Below, in pieces: positions 8,781-15,918 of a stretch of 64,000 bases of DNA; the stretch's first letter is position 1; the number at the start of each line of letters is the position of its first letter. This DNA comes from RGVD01 sp040403075. Its GTDB lineage: Bacteria > Bacteroidota > Bacteroidia > UKL13-3. The stretch is taken from the NCBI GenBank assembly GCA_040403075.1, contig JBBALJ010000008.1, forward strand, positions 1-64,000, written 5' to 3'. The notes beneath the pieces were generated by a model. It was not told where the DNA came from, ran no database searches, and was given only the letters and a program-made list of their open reading frames with translations. A program made the position numbers and the translations under genes.

Positions 8781-9590
8781 ATGAAAAAGTTACTTCAATT
8801 AAGCCTTATAGCGGCATTGGCCCTATCGCTTAGCGTTACAGGATGTAAAAAGAAATCATCTGAAGAAACCGACACAGATACACAAACGAGCCAAAACCAA
8901 AATGCATTGGAAAACGATTTTGACCAAGTGGCTACCCAAGTTGACAATGCAGCCAATAGCAATGGCTTGAAAAAAGCAGGTCCTATTATTACAATGGATA
9001 CCCTAAACTCAACACGCAAAATGACGGTTGACTATGGAACTGGCACCTTATGTGATGATGGCAAAATGAGAAGTGGTAAAATATTGGTTACTTGGACAGG
9101 CAAATTCCGCGACCAGGGAACAACCAAAAGCATTGCTTTCGAAAACTTTGTACAAAATGGCAATTCGGTTGATAATAGCAGCACCAAAACCATTCAAAAC
9201 ATGGGCCGTGATGTGAATGGTCATATGTATTGGAATATAAACGTAAATGCAACAGTGGCATTGGCAAATGGTTCAACCATCGAGTGGCAATCCATACGCA
9301 CCAGAACATGGATGGCCGGTGAAAGCACTCCAACTGTATGGAATGACGACAAATACCAAGTTACTGGAACAACTACAGGTATTAACAAAAAAGGCCTTAA
9401 CTATACTTGTACCATAACTACTCCTTTAACGGTAGACTTAAGCTGCGATAAGCGCAGAATTACAGCGGGTGTGATAGAAATGAAACCGGAAGGTAAATTG
9501 ACAAGAACCATAGACTATGGAAGTGGTGAATGCGATGGAACAGTTACTGTTAGTATTGGAGGAAGAACCTATACCATAACAAGGTTGTAA
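8781..9590 (+). CDS. Secreted lipoprotein of unknown function
   Basis: A 269-residue protein with a lipoprotein signal peptide: Lys-Lys start, hydrophobic core and lipobox SVTGC giving Cys22 as the lipidation site. An acidic, Thr/Ser/Gln-rich linker (about residues 27-45) follows. The remainder is a beta-rich domain with repeated Tyr-Gly-Thr/Ser-Gly patterns: VDYGTGTLCDDGKMRSGKI near 75 and IDYGSGECDGTVTVSIGG near 245, which look like internally related units with paired cysteines. I do not recognise the family, although the pattern is common in Bacteroidota lipoproteins. It stands alone, with its own promoter candidate and a strong terminator. Confidence 0.7.
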   Translation: MKKLLQLSLIAALALSLSVTGCKKKSSEETDTDTQTSQNQNALENDFDQVATQVDNAANSNGLKKAGPIITMDTLNSTRKMTVDYGTGTLCDDGKMRSGKILVTWTGKFRDQGTTKSIAFENFVQNGNSVDNSSTKTIQNMGRDVNGHMYWNINVNATVALANGSTIEWQSIRTRTWMAGESTPTVWNDDKYQVTGTTTGINKKGLNYTCTITTPLTVDLSCDKRRITAGVIEMKPEGKLTRTIDYGSGECDGTVTVSIGGRTYTITRL

Positions 9591-9612
9591 AAAATATTTT
9601 TAAATTATTTCT

Positions 9613-9642
9613 AAAGGCTGTCTCGCAGGGGCAGCCTTTTTT
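9613..9642 (+). terminator. Rho-independent terminator after the lipoprotein gene
   Basis: AAAGGCTG (9613-9620) pairs with CAGCCTTT (9632-9639) over an 11-nt loop and runs into a T tract, 22 nt after the stop codon. Confidence 0.8.
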
Positions 9643-9724
9643 ATGTCAAAAGTAATAGACTTCTTTCAAAATTGAACGTCTTTGCGGATCACGATAATCC
9701 GGATGTAGCAATCTTTCAATAAAT

Positions 9725-9752
9725 CAGATGGCTTCGTGCCTCGCCATGACGC
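9725..9752 (-). repeat. Interspersed GTCATGGCGAGGCACGAAG-type element
   Basis: Read on the minus strand this intergenic stretch is GCGTCATGGCGAGGCACGAA followed by GCCATCTG. The pattern, with ATGGC and GCCAT as inverted ends around GAGGCACGAA, is a repeat class I have met between genes in many bacterial genomes. The adjacent segment with CGGAT (9685-9689) and ATCCG (9697-9701) may belong to the same unit. Confidence 0.4.
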
Positions 9753-9781
9753 AATAAAAACGCAATAATTATAAACAAGAT

Positions 9782-10480
9782 TTAATAAACAAACTGATCA
9801 CGAATGCCTTGTTCTAGGGCAGTCCACTTGCCTGTTTTGAAGCTAATGGTTTTCAAACAATCATTGGTCCAGGTATTGCAAGTGTGTAGGAGGTTAAACG
9901 ATTTTGAAGAATCATATATTCTTTCAGCACCTCTATAGGAGCCCAAAGCAAGCGGGATAAGTTTGCTGCCATCATTTTGTTTGAAGCTAGATTTAATAAA
10001 TGATACCAGTTTGGAATATTGTTCCTTGCTCAAGTATATTTTTCTGCAAAACCTTCTTTTAAAAGGGTATTCACCTTCCAGGCCCACATGCATAATGCCC
10101 GAACCTAAGCCCAAACCAGATTTGATGGTGGTGCCATAATTCATCACCTGCCAACTATGGTTTTGTAAGTAAAAATCCTTTTCAGCAAAGCCAAAGCTAA
10201 TAAATTGGGCTTTTTCTATTTCGCCTCCAAAATCATCATTATTGATATAATCGGTCCAGTTGCAGATTTCATTTTTTGTAGGCAGGATGATATCAGTGTG
10301 CATGCCATCACCCCCCACATACATCAAAATGCCCGTGGTTCTAATGAGTCTGTCGTTGTTTATGGTCATTAAAGGCAAAATCAAACACAGCAAAAAGTAG
10401 AAAAGACCTAAAGAAATTAGGCCAATAACGCTTTTTACCACAATTTGAATGATGCGAATATGTAAGGGAAGATGCGACAT
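9782..10480 (-). CDS. TIGR02117/DUF2459 family protein
   Basis: A 232-residue protein with one N-terminal transmembrane segment (about residues 15-37) and a periplasmic domain. The conserved features of TIGR02117/DUF2459 are visible: GDGMHTDIILPT near 58 with the conserved His, FISFGFAEKDFY near 93, HVGLEG near 130 and HTCNTWTNDCL near 205, whose Cys is the likely nucleophile of this NlpC/P60-like fold. No activity is established for the family. The gene is divergent from the pseudouridine synthase gene, with 55 nt between the two starts. Confidence 0.8.
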   Translation of the reverse strand: MSHLPLHIRIIQIVVKSVIGLISLGLFYFLLCLILPLMTINNDRLIRTTGILMYVGGDGMHTDIILPTKNEICNWTDYINNDDFGGEIEKAQFISFGFAEKDFYLQNHSWQVMNYGTTIKSGLGLGSGIMHVGLEGEYPFKRRFCRKIYLSKEQYSKLVSFIKSSFKQNDGSKLIPLALGSYRGAERIYDSSKSFNLLHTCNTWTNDCLKTISFKTGKWTALEQGIRDQFVY

Positions 10481-10515
10481 CTTAAACTTATATTATTGAT
10501 TTACAAAAATGCAAA

Positions 10516-10523
10516 GTACCTTT
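10516..10523 (+). promoter_or_regulatory. -7 element deciding the start of the pseudouridine synthase gene
   Basis: TACCTTTG is a full match to TAnnTTTG, with a TTG 17 nt upstream (10496-10498). It lies downstream of an in-frame ATG at 10509 and 12 nt before the ATG at 10536, so transcription from here would exclude the first ATG. Confidence 0.55.
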
Positions 10524-10535
10524 GTTGCAAGTATT

Positions 10536-12068
10536 ATGCAACGAAAAAATAACAACAAGGGAAAATTTGGCTCAGATGCACCTAATCAAACACGTGCAAA
10601 CAGTAGCAAATCTTCATCACCTTCAAGCCGTTTTGGCAAAAGAACACCTGCAAAAAAAACTAGCGGCAGCAGCCGATTTAACAAGTCTGATAGTGGAGAT
10701 TTTGGAGGAGAAAGAGAATTTAAAAAGCCAGTAAGTCGCACAAAATCATTTGATAGCGATAGACCAAAGACCAGAGCATCTAAATTTGATGATAAATCTT
10801 CATCAAGCGAAAATAGATACAAAAAACCAGCAACTGAAAGAGGCAGATTTGCTAAAAGCGATGACAAACCAAGGTTTGGCGCAGATAGAGAAAAAAAATC
10901 GACTTATAGCCGTGGCGCTAAATCTGAAAACACTGGAACAAGCTTCCGTAAGTTTGATGATAAAGACAAAGGTGGAAGTAGAAAGTTTGGTAAATCGCTA
11001 AGCGAAGGTAAATTAAGATTTGCTAAGCGCGATGACAAGCCTTCGAGATTTGATGACAAAGACTCATCAAGCGTGAACAAATACAAAAAATCAACCACAG
11101 GCAAATTTAGCAAACGTGATGAAAAGCCTGCTTCAAGAAGTAAATTCAGCAGAGCTGCCGATGATGACAAAAAATCATATTCAGACAGACCTTTTACCAA
11201 AGCTACCAGAACATCAAAATTTGATTCTAAAGATTCTAAACCACGCACAAGTAAGTTTGACGACAAACGTGAATCGAAGGGAAAGGACAGAGAAGTTAAA
11301 AACGACAAGAGCAAAAGAACTGAAAAAGAAGATTTGAGCTTGGGTGGAGAATTGAGGTTGAACCGCTATTTAAGCAATGCGGGTGTGGCTTCAAGACGCG
11401 AAGCGGATGATTTGATTGGTGCAGGATTGGTTTCGGTAAATGGCAAAGTGGTAACCGAAATGGGTTACAAAGTGGAGCCTAATGATGATGTTAGATACAA
11501 TGGTCAAAGACTTTCCATTGAGCAAAAAGTATATATCCTTTTAAATAAACCAAAAGACGCAATCACCACCAATGATGATCCTGAGGGTAGAAATACCGTT
11601 ATGGACATATTTGAAGGACAAATGAAGGAGCGTATTTACCCTGTTGGTAGATTGGATAGAAACACAACTGGTGTTTTGCTTTTGACCAATGATGGTGAAC
11701 TTGCCCAAAGGTTGATGCACCCTAAATATGAGGTGAAAAAAGTATACAAAGCAACTTTAAACAAAGCCTTCAAAAAAACAGATTTGTTTAACTTGGTTAA
11801 CAATGGCGTTGATTTAGAAGATGGACATATCCAACCAGATGGTGTAGCTATCCCAAATCCAAATGATAAAACTGTAGTAGGAATTGAAATTCATAGCGGT
11901 AGAAATCGCATTATCCATAGAATGTTTGAAGCCATGGGTTATGTAGTAGATAAGCTAGATAGAATTTCTTATGCTGATATTACCCGCAGTGGACTTGACA
12001 GAGGTCATTGGAGACACCTAAACGATAAAGAACTTAAAGGTTTAAAACGTAAGTTGAAACTTAGCTAA
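10536..12068 (+). CDS. RsuA/RluB-family pseudouridine synthase with long disordered head
   Basis: Converts a specific rRNA uridine to pseudouridine. From the ATG at 10536 it has 510 residues. Roughly the first 265 are low-complexity and highly charged, with repeated units such as SKFDDK, FAKRDDKP and RFGK. Then comes an S4 RNA-binding domain (LRLNRYLSNAGVASRREADD), followed by the catalytic domain with YPVGRLDRNTTGVLLLTNDG, where the Asp of GRLDR is the catalytic residue, and SGRNRIIHRMFEAMGY. Which uridine is modified cannot be told. The ATG at 10509 precedes the -7 element and is therefore disfavoured. Such basic heads occur on RluB-like enzymes of Bacteroidota and probably bind RNA. Confidence 0.88.
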   Translation: MQRKNNNKGKFGSDAPNQTRANSSKSSSPSSRFGKRTPAKKTSGSSRFNKSDSGDFGGEREFKKPVSRTKSFDSDRPKTRASKFDDKSSSSENRYKKPATERGRFAKSDDKPRFGADREKKSTYSRGAKSENTGTSFRKFDDKDKGGSRKFGKSLSEGKLRFAKRDDKPSRFDDKDSSSVNKYKKSTTGKFSKRDEKPASRSKFSRAADDDKKSYSDRPFTKATRTSKFDSKDSKPRTSKFDDKRESKGKDREVKNDKSKRTEKEDLSLGGELRLNRYLSNAGVASRREADDLIGAGLVSVNGKVVTEMGYKVEPNDDVRYNGQRLSIEQKVYILLNKPKDAITTNDDPEGRNTVMDIFEGQMKERIYPVGRLDRNTTGVLLLTNDGELAQRLMHPKYEVKKVYKATLNKAFKKTDLFNLVNNGVDLEDGHIQPDGVAIPNPNDKTVVGIEIHSGRNRIIHRMFEAMGYVVDKLDRISYADITRSGLDRGHWRHLNDKELKGLKRKLKLS

Positions 12069-12109
12069 TCACATAGCTGCTTAATTTCTAATCATACCAT
12101 CATAATTTT

Positions 12110-12117
12110 TATATTCG
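12110..12117 (+). promoter_or_regulatory. Candidate -7 element for the ABC exporter gene
   Basis: TATATTCG, the same octamer as before purD and the gene at 6740, located 19 nt before the ATG at 12137. Confidence 0.35.
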
Positions 12118-12136
12118 TAGCTTATTTAGCGCAATA

Positions 12137-13960
12137 ATGAAAGGATACCTTCAATTTTTAAAATATGCAAAGCCCTACAAAGCCCTTGCAGCTTTAAATG
12201 TTTTATGTAATATTCTCTCTATCATATTTGGTTTGTTTTCTATCACTTTGATTATTCCTTTCTTGGGATTGCTTTTTGATAAAACCAAACTTGTATATGT
12301 AAAGCCAGAATTGACGCTTAGCTTCGATTCAGTTAAGAATTACTTCTCATACTACATCTCAGGAGTGATACAAACAGAGGGCGCTGAAACTGCTCTCTTA
12401 TACATTTGTGGTATGGTGGTATTTATGATTTTATTGAAGAATTTATTCCGCTATTTGGCTCTCTATTTCATGGTTCCATTGCGCAACTATGTGGTGAGTG
12501 ATTTAAGAGAAAAACTTTATCAGCACATTATCATTTTGCCTTTGTCTTATTTTAGTGAAGAGAAAAAAGGCGATTTGATTAGTCGCATGACAAGTGATAT
12601 CATGCAAGTAGAGGTGGCTATCATGAGTTCATTGGAGGCTTTGTTTAAAGAGCCTTTAACCATTGTGTTTTACCTAAGCATGCTCATTTGGATGAGCCCC
12701 ATGCTTACTTTAATTGTATTTTTATCGCTTCCAGTTTCTGCTTTATTTTTAGGTAGGGTAGGAAGAATATTAAAGAAATTATCTCAACGTGGACAAAGCA
12801 AATTTGGAGAGTTGGTATCTCTTTTTGAAGAGACCTTGATGGGTGTGCGTGTTATTAAAGCATTCAACTCGCAAGAGTTTTTTATGGCTCGCTTCAAAAA
12901 ATATAATGAGCAATATACACGCATCAACATCGCCTCAAACCGCACAGGTGACGGTGCATCGCCTATCAGCGAAACCATCAGTGTGGGTATGTTAGCCCTT
13001 ATTTTATGGATTGGTGGCAAGATGGTTATCAATGGTGATTCGAATATTGATGCTGAAATATTCATTGGGTATATCGGTATATTCTCTCAATTGTTGTCAC
13101 CTTCAAAAGCTTTTTCAACGGCTTACAGTTCTATGCAAAAAGGTAGGGCTTCGTTAAACAGAATTGAAGAAGTGCTTCAAAGTGAAGAGGTAATTACCCA
13201 TGTTGAAAATCCAATCTCTATCCAACATTTTAACAAGAACATCGAATTTAAAAATGTTAGTTTTAAATATGCCGATGAGTATGTTTTAAAGAATATCAAC
13301 CTGACTATTGAGAAAGGCAAAACCATTGCTTTGGTGGGACCTTCAGGAAGTGGTAAATCTACTTTGAGTGATTTAGTTCCTCGTTTCTACGACCCTATTG
13401 AAGGGGAGGTAATGATTGATGGTATAAACATTAAAGAATACAAAATCCTCGAATTACGCAGCTTAATGGGAATCGTGACTCAAGAATCTATTTTGTTTAA
13501 CGACACCATTTATAACAACATTGCCTTTGGTAAATTGAATGTTGGTCAAGAGCAAATAGAATTGGCAGCCAAGACAGCCAATGCCCACCAATTTATTATG
13601 GATACTGATAATGGCTACCAAACCAATATTGGCGATAGTGGTAATAAACTGAGCGGTGGACAAAGACAAAGGATTAGCATAGCACGTGCAGTAAATACCA
13701 ACCCTGATATTTTGATTTTAGATGAAGCTACTTCAGCACTTGATACAGGTAGTGAGCGTGTGGTGCAAGAAGCTTTGGCCAATGTAATGAAAAACCGTAC
13801 CACCATTGTGATTGCACATCGTTTAAGTACCATACAAAATGCCGATTTGATAGTGGTGTTAGACAAAGGAAGAATTGTACAACAAGGCACCCACAATGAG
13901 TTAATCAACCAAGAGGGCATGTATAAAGAGCTTAATAAAATGCAGCAATTGGCTGAGTAA
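12137..13960 (+). CDS. MsbA-like ABC exporter (fused permease and ATPase)
   Basis: A 607-residue half-transporter that should work as a homodimer in the inner membrane. Residues 1-330 form a six-helix exporter-type membrane domain. The ATPase domain follows, with Walker A GPSGSGKST near 400, Q-loop TQESILF near 450, signature LSGGQRQR near 504, Walker B ILILDEATSALD near 525 and the switch His in IAHRLST near 558. Architecture and length match lipid A/lipid flippases of the MsbA type, but multidrug or peptide exporters look the same, so the substrate is open. It stands alone; an 8-bp stem (13986-14005) follows. Confidence 0.88.
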   Translation: MKGYLQFLKYAKPYKALAALNVLCNILSIIFGLFSITLIIPFLGLLFDKTKLVYVKPELTLSFDSVKNYFSYYISGVIQTEGAETALLYICGMVVFMILLKNLFRYLALYFMVPLRNYVVSDLREKLYQHIIILPLSYFSEEKKGDLISRMTSDIMQVEVAIMSSLEALFKEPLTIVFYLSMLIWMSPMLTLIVFLSLPVSALFLGRVGRILKKLSQRGQSKFGELVSLFEETLMGVRVIKAFNSQEFFMARFKKYNEQYTRINIASNRTGDGASPISETISVGMLALILWIGGKMVINGDSNIDAEIFIGYIGIFSQLLSPSKAFSTAYSSMQKGRASLNRIEEVLQSEEVITHVENPISIQHFNKNIEFKNVSFKYADEYVLKNINLTIEKGKTIALVGPSGSGKSTLSDLVPRFYDPIEGEVMIDGINIKEYKILELRSLMGIVTQESILFNDTIYNNIAFGKLNVGQEQIELAAKTANAHQFIMDTDNGYQTNIGDSGNKLSGGQRQRISIARAVNTNPDILILDEATSALDTGSERVVQEALANVMKNRTTIVIAHRLSTIQNADLIVVLDKGRIVQQGTHNELINQEGMYKELNKMQQLAE

Positions 13961-13985
13961 AATACATTCTAAATCTATCCGTGAG

Positions 13986-14005
13986 GTCGGGTGTTCCCAC
14001 CCGAC
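13986..14005. repeat. Perfect hairpin GTCGGGTG/CACCCGAC, repeat-like
   Basis: GTCGGGTG and CACCCGAC form a perfect 8-bp stem with loop TTCC, directly after the ABC exporter gene. It lacks a T tract, so it is a weak terminator candidate. A decayed version (GAGGTCGGTTGTTGCC) lies at 14885-14907, pointing to a dispersed repeat. Confidence 0.5.
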
Positions 14006-14062
14006 TCTCGAATCGCTTCCCAACAAGAAACTAACAACATTTTCGCATATCCAATATTTGAA

Positions 14063-14070
14063 TAGCTTTG
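14063..14070 (+). promoter_or_regulatory. -7 element deciding the start of the gene at 14077
   Basis: TAGCTTTG matches TAnnTTTG, and TTTT lies 19 nt upstream at the -33 position. The TTG inside it (14068) could be mistaken for a start codon; the ATG at 14077 is 6 nt beyond the element. Confidence 0.5.
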
Positions 14071-14076
14071 TATCTG

Positions 14077-14835
14077 ATGGAGTTTATAACTGAGTTAAAA
14101 TATAGAAACGAAGGGCTTTTCTATTTTGGTCTTGCTAATTTGATAGCTGCAATCGTATTTCTTATATTGGCTTACACCACATCCAATATGATAAACGGGG
14201 TCAATGCATGGTTCAAGTCCTTTAAATTTGCCATGTCCACAAATCTATATTGTTGGTCTATGCTTTGGTATTGCTATTATTTGCCAAATTTTGATACCAA
14301 ATTATTCAATTGGACCATCATCATTACCCTAGGTTTTGAAGTGGCCTATATTGCTTTTAGAGCAGCAAGAAACGAATTATCTCATTTCAATATTGTTACA
14401 ACCATCGCGAGTTTTTTGTTTTCATTAATGGCCATTGCTGCAACCATTGCCACCCTTTACACGGCTTATGTGGCATTTCTTTTTAGTGTCAATCCATTTC
14501 CAAACTTGCCTGTCTATTATATCTGGGCCATAAGACTGGGTTTAATTTTATTCGTAGTCTTCGCTTTTGAAGGTTTTGCTATGGGAGCTAGGATGTCACA
14601 TTCGGTAGGTGGTTCAGACGATTCTCTAGGTATTCCTGTTTTTAATTGGAGTAAAAAGTTTGGCGACCTGCGTATTGCTCATTTTATAGGCATGCATGCC
14701 CTGCAAGTATTACCCCTGATTGCATTTTACCTTCTTAAAAATACCAAGCTTACTATTTTCATAGCTGCACTATATGCATTGCTTGCTTTGTATACGCTTA
14801 TTCAAGCATTAAAAGGGAGGTCGTTTTTTGCATAG
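14077..14835 (+). CDS. Seven-helix membrane protein of unknown function
   Basis: From the ATG at 14077 it has 252 residues with about seven transmembrane segments. Conserved-looking features are NAWFKSFKFAMSTNLYCW (near residue 43), which puts Lys, Trp and Tyr at the edge of the second helix, and AARNELSHFN near 92. I recall unnamed membrane proteins with the pattern W-K-x-x-KFA-x-S in Bacteroidota and Proteobacteria, but no function. The gene has its own promoter candidate and stands alone. Between its end and 14941 there is only an AT-rich stretch and a decayed repeat. Confidence 0.65.
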   Translation: MEFITELKYRNEGLFYFGLANLIAAIVFLILAYTTSNMINGVNAWFKSFKFAMSTNLYCWSMLWYCYYLPNFDTKLFNWTIIITLGFEVAYIAFRAARNELSHFNIVTTIASFLFSLMAIAATIATLYTAYVAFLFSVNPFPNLPVYYIWAIRLGLILFVVFAFEGFAMGARMSHSVGGSDDSLGIPVFNWSKKFGDLRIAHFIGMHALQVLPLIAFYLLKNTKLTIFIAALYALLALYTLIQALKGRSFFA

Positions 14836-14884
14836 GATAAGATTTGTTCTTGATTTTGTCTACAATCAAAATCTAATTTCAACT

Positions 14885-14907
14885 GAGGTCGGTTGTTGCC
14901 AAATGAC
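14885..14907 (+). repeat. Decayed copy of the GAGGTCGGGTG repeat
   Basis: GAGGTCGGTTGTTGCCAAAT and the following GAC match the element at 13984-14005 at most positions, but the right arm is degraded, so no hairpin remains. Confidence 0.35.
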
Positions 14908-14941
14908 ATTTAAAATTTCGCCTTGAATCTAAGTAAATAGA

Positions 14942-14970
14942 AAAGCCCTTCTGCTTAGCAAAAGGGCTTT
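14942..14970 (-). terminator. Terminator after the TonB-family gene
   Basis: AAAGCCCTT (14942-14950) pairs with AAGGGCTTT (14962-14970). Read on the minus strand it is followed by TTTTCTATTT, 40 nt beyond the stop of the TonB-family gene. Confidence 0.75.
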
Positions 14971-15009
14971 GGGTTTAATTGAATGGATGTTTTCTTTTTC
15001 TCTTTCTGT

Positions 15010-15837
15010 TTATTCTTGTGTGAAATTAATGGGCAAAATTAATCTTACGGGTACTTGAGTTCCATTTTGTATACCTGGTTTCCAAGTGGGCATTTCGCTT
15101 ATCACCCTCATGGCTTCATCATCGCAGCCAAATCCTATGCCTTGCATGATATTGATATCACTTATGCTACCATCTGCATTCACCACAAACGATAACATGA
15201 CCCTGCCTGTTCGGTTGCTTTCTTTGGCTAATTTAGGATATTGCAAATTGTTGGTTATATAGTTATACATGGCCTGCATACCACCTGGGAATTCAGGCAT
15301 GGTTTCAACTATGTCAAATGGTTTTTCAGGAGCTTTTAGGGTTGGGAAATTTCCTGCTTTGCCTATGCCATTTCCTCCTTTTTCAATGGTTGGCAAATTG
15401 CCAATCCCTCCGTTCAAGATACCTGAAGTGTGTTGTATAATTTGAGAGCTTATAGGTGTAACGTTATTGCTTTTTTTGATAACATTTTTGATGTCCTTAT
15501 CCTTAACGATATTTTTATAATCTATCACATCACTTATCTTATCAAAGTTTATATCAGGCACTATCTGAAGGTTCTCTATTTTGACAACTGCAGATTCTAT
15601 TATTTTTTTTGCATCACTTTTCAAAGCTGTTAAAGTAGGTGTTGTATTGCTTGAATGTGTTTTACCATAGACGAGGGCAAATAAAGACAATAAAATAAAG
15701 GGACTTAGAGCATAGGTCATACCCAAATTGGTGTATTTGGCAGCATCTTTTCTCAATGCGTATGCACCATACATTTTGTTGCGGTTTTCAAATACAATCT
15801 CATCCAGATTGTTTTTTGAAGGATTGAAAATATTCAT
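15010..15837 (-). CDS. TonB-family energy transducer
   Basis: A 275-residue inner-membrane protein that would carry proton-motive energy from ExbBD to outer-membrane TonB-dependent receptors. The N-terminal cytoplasmic segment has the NKMYGAYALRKDAA pattern usual in Bacteroidota TonB proteins. One transmembrane helix (about residues 40-60) and a periplasmic linker follow, and the C-terminal TonB domain spans about 185-275 (MPEFPGGMQAMYNYI, YPKLAKESNRTGRVMLSFVV, AMRVISEMPTWKPG, VPVRLILPINF). No exbB or exbD lies nearby. The gene follows the nine-PAS kinase on the same strand after 81 nt, and its start codon sits inside a perfect hairpin (15829-15884), which suggests post-transcriptional control. 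Confidence 0.88.
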   Translation of the reverse strand: MNIFNPSKNNLDEIVFENRNKMYGAYALRKDAAKYTNLGMTYALSPFILLSLFALVYGKTHSSNTTPTLTALKSDAKKIIESAVVKIENLQIVPDINFDKISDVIDYKNIVKDKDIKNVIKKSNNVTPISSQIIQHTSGILNGGIGNLPTIEKGGNGIGKAGNFPTLKAPEKPFDIVETMPEFPGGMQAMYNYITNNLQYPKLAKESNRTGRVMLSFVVNADGSISDINIMQGIGFGCDDEAMRVISEMPTWKPGIQNGTQVPVRLILPINFTQE

Positions 15838-15884
15838 AGCATGATTGTTTATACTTGATAAACTTTAATCATGCTATGAATATT
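15829..15884 (-). promoter_or_regulatory. Hairpin that sequesters the TonB-family start codon
   Basis: An 18-bp perfect inverted repeat (15829-15846 with 15867-15884) continues after a 3-nt bulge into a 6-bp stem (15847-15852 with 15858-15863) and a 5-nt loop. The ATG of the TonB-family gene (15837-15835) lies in the 3' arm on the transcript, fully paired. There is no T tract after the stem, so a terminator is unlikely. Confidence 0.7.
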
Positions 15885-15918
15885 ATTTGTAATTTTCTTA
15901 ATGACGAAATAATGACAA

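Noticed and set aside
10509..10535. Upstream ATG for the pseudouridine synthase
   Set aside because: It lies before a full-consensus -7 element, so the transcript would not contain it.
10586..11314. Long Leu/Ser-rich antisense ORFs inside the pseudouridine synthase
   Set aside because: They are mirror translations of the Lys/Asp/Ser-rich repeat head and show no independent coding features.
15829..15884. Rho-independent terminator after the nine-PAS kinase
   Set aside because: No T tract follows the stem on the minus strand, and the stem includes the next start codon.
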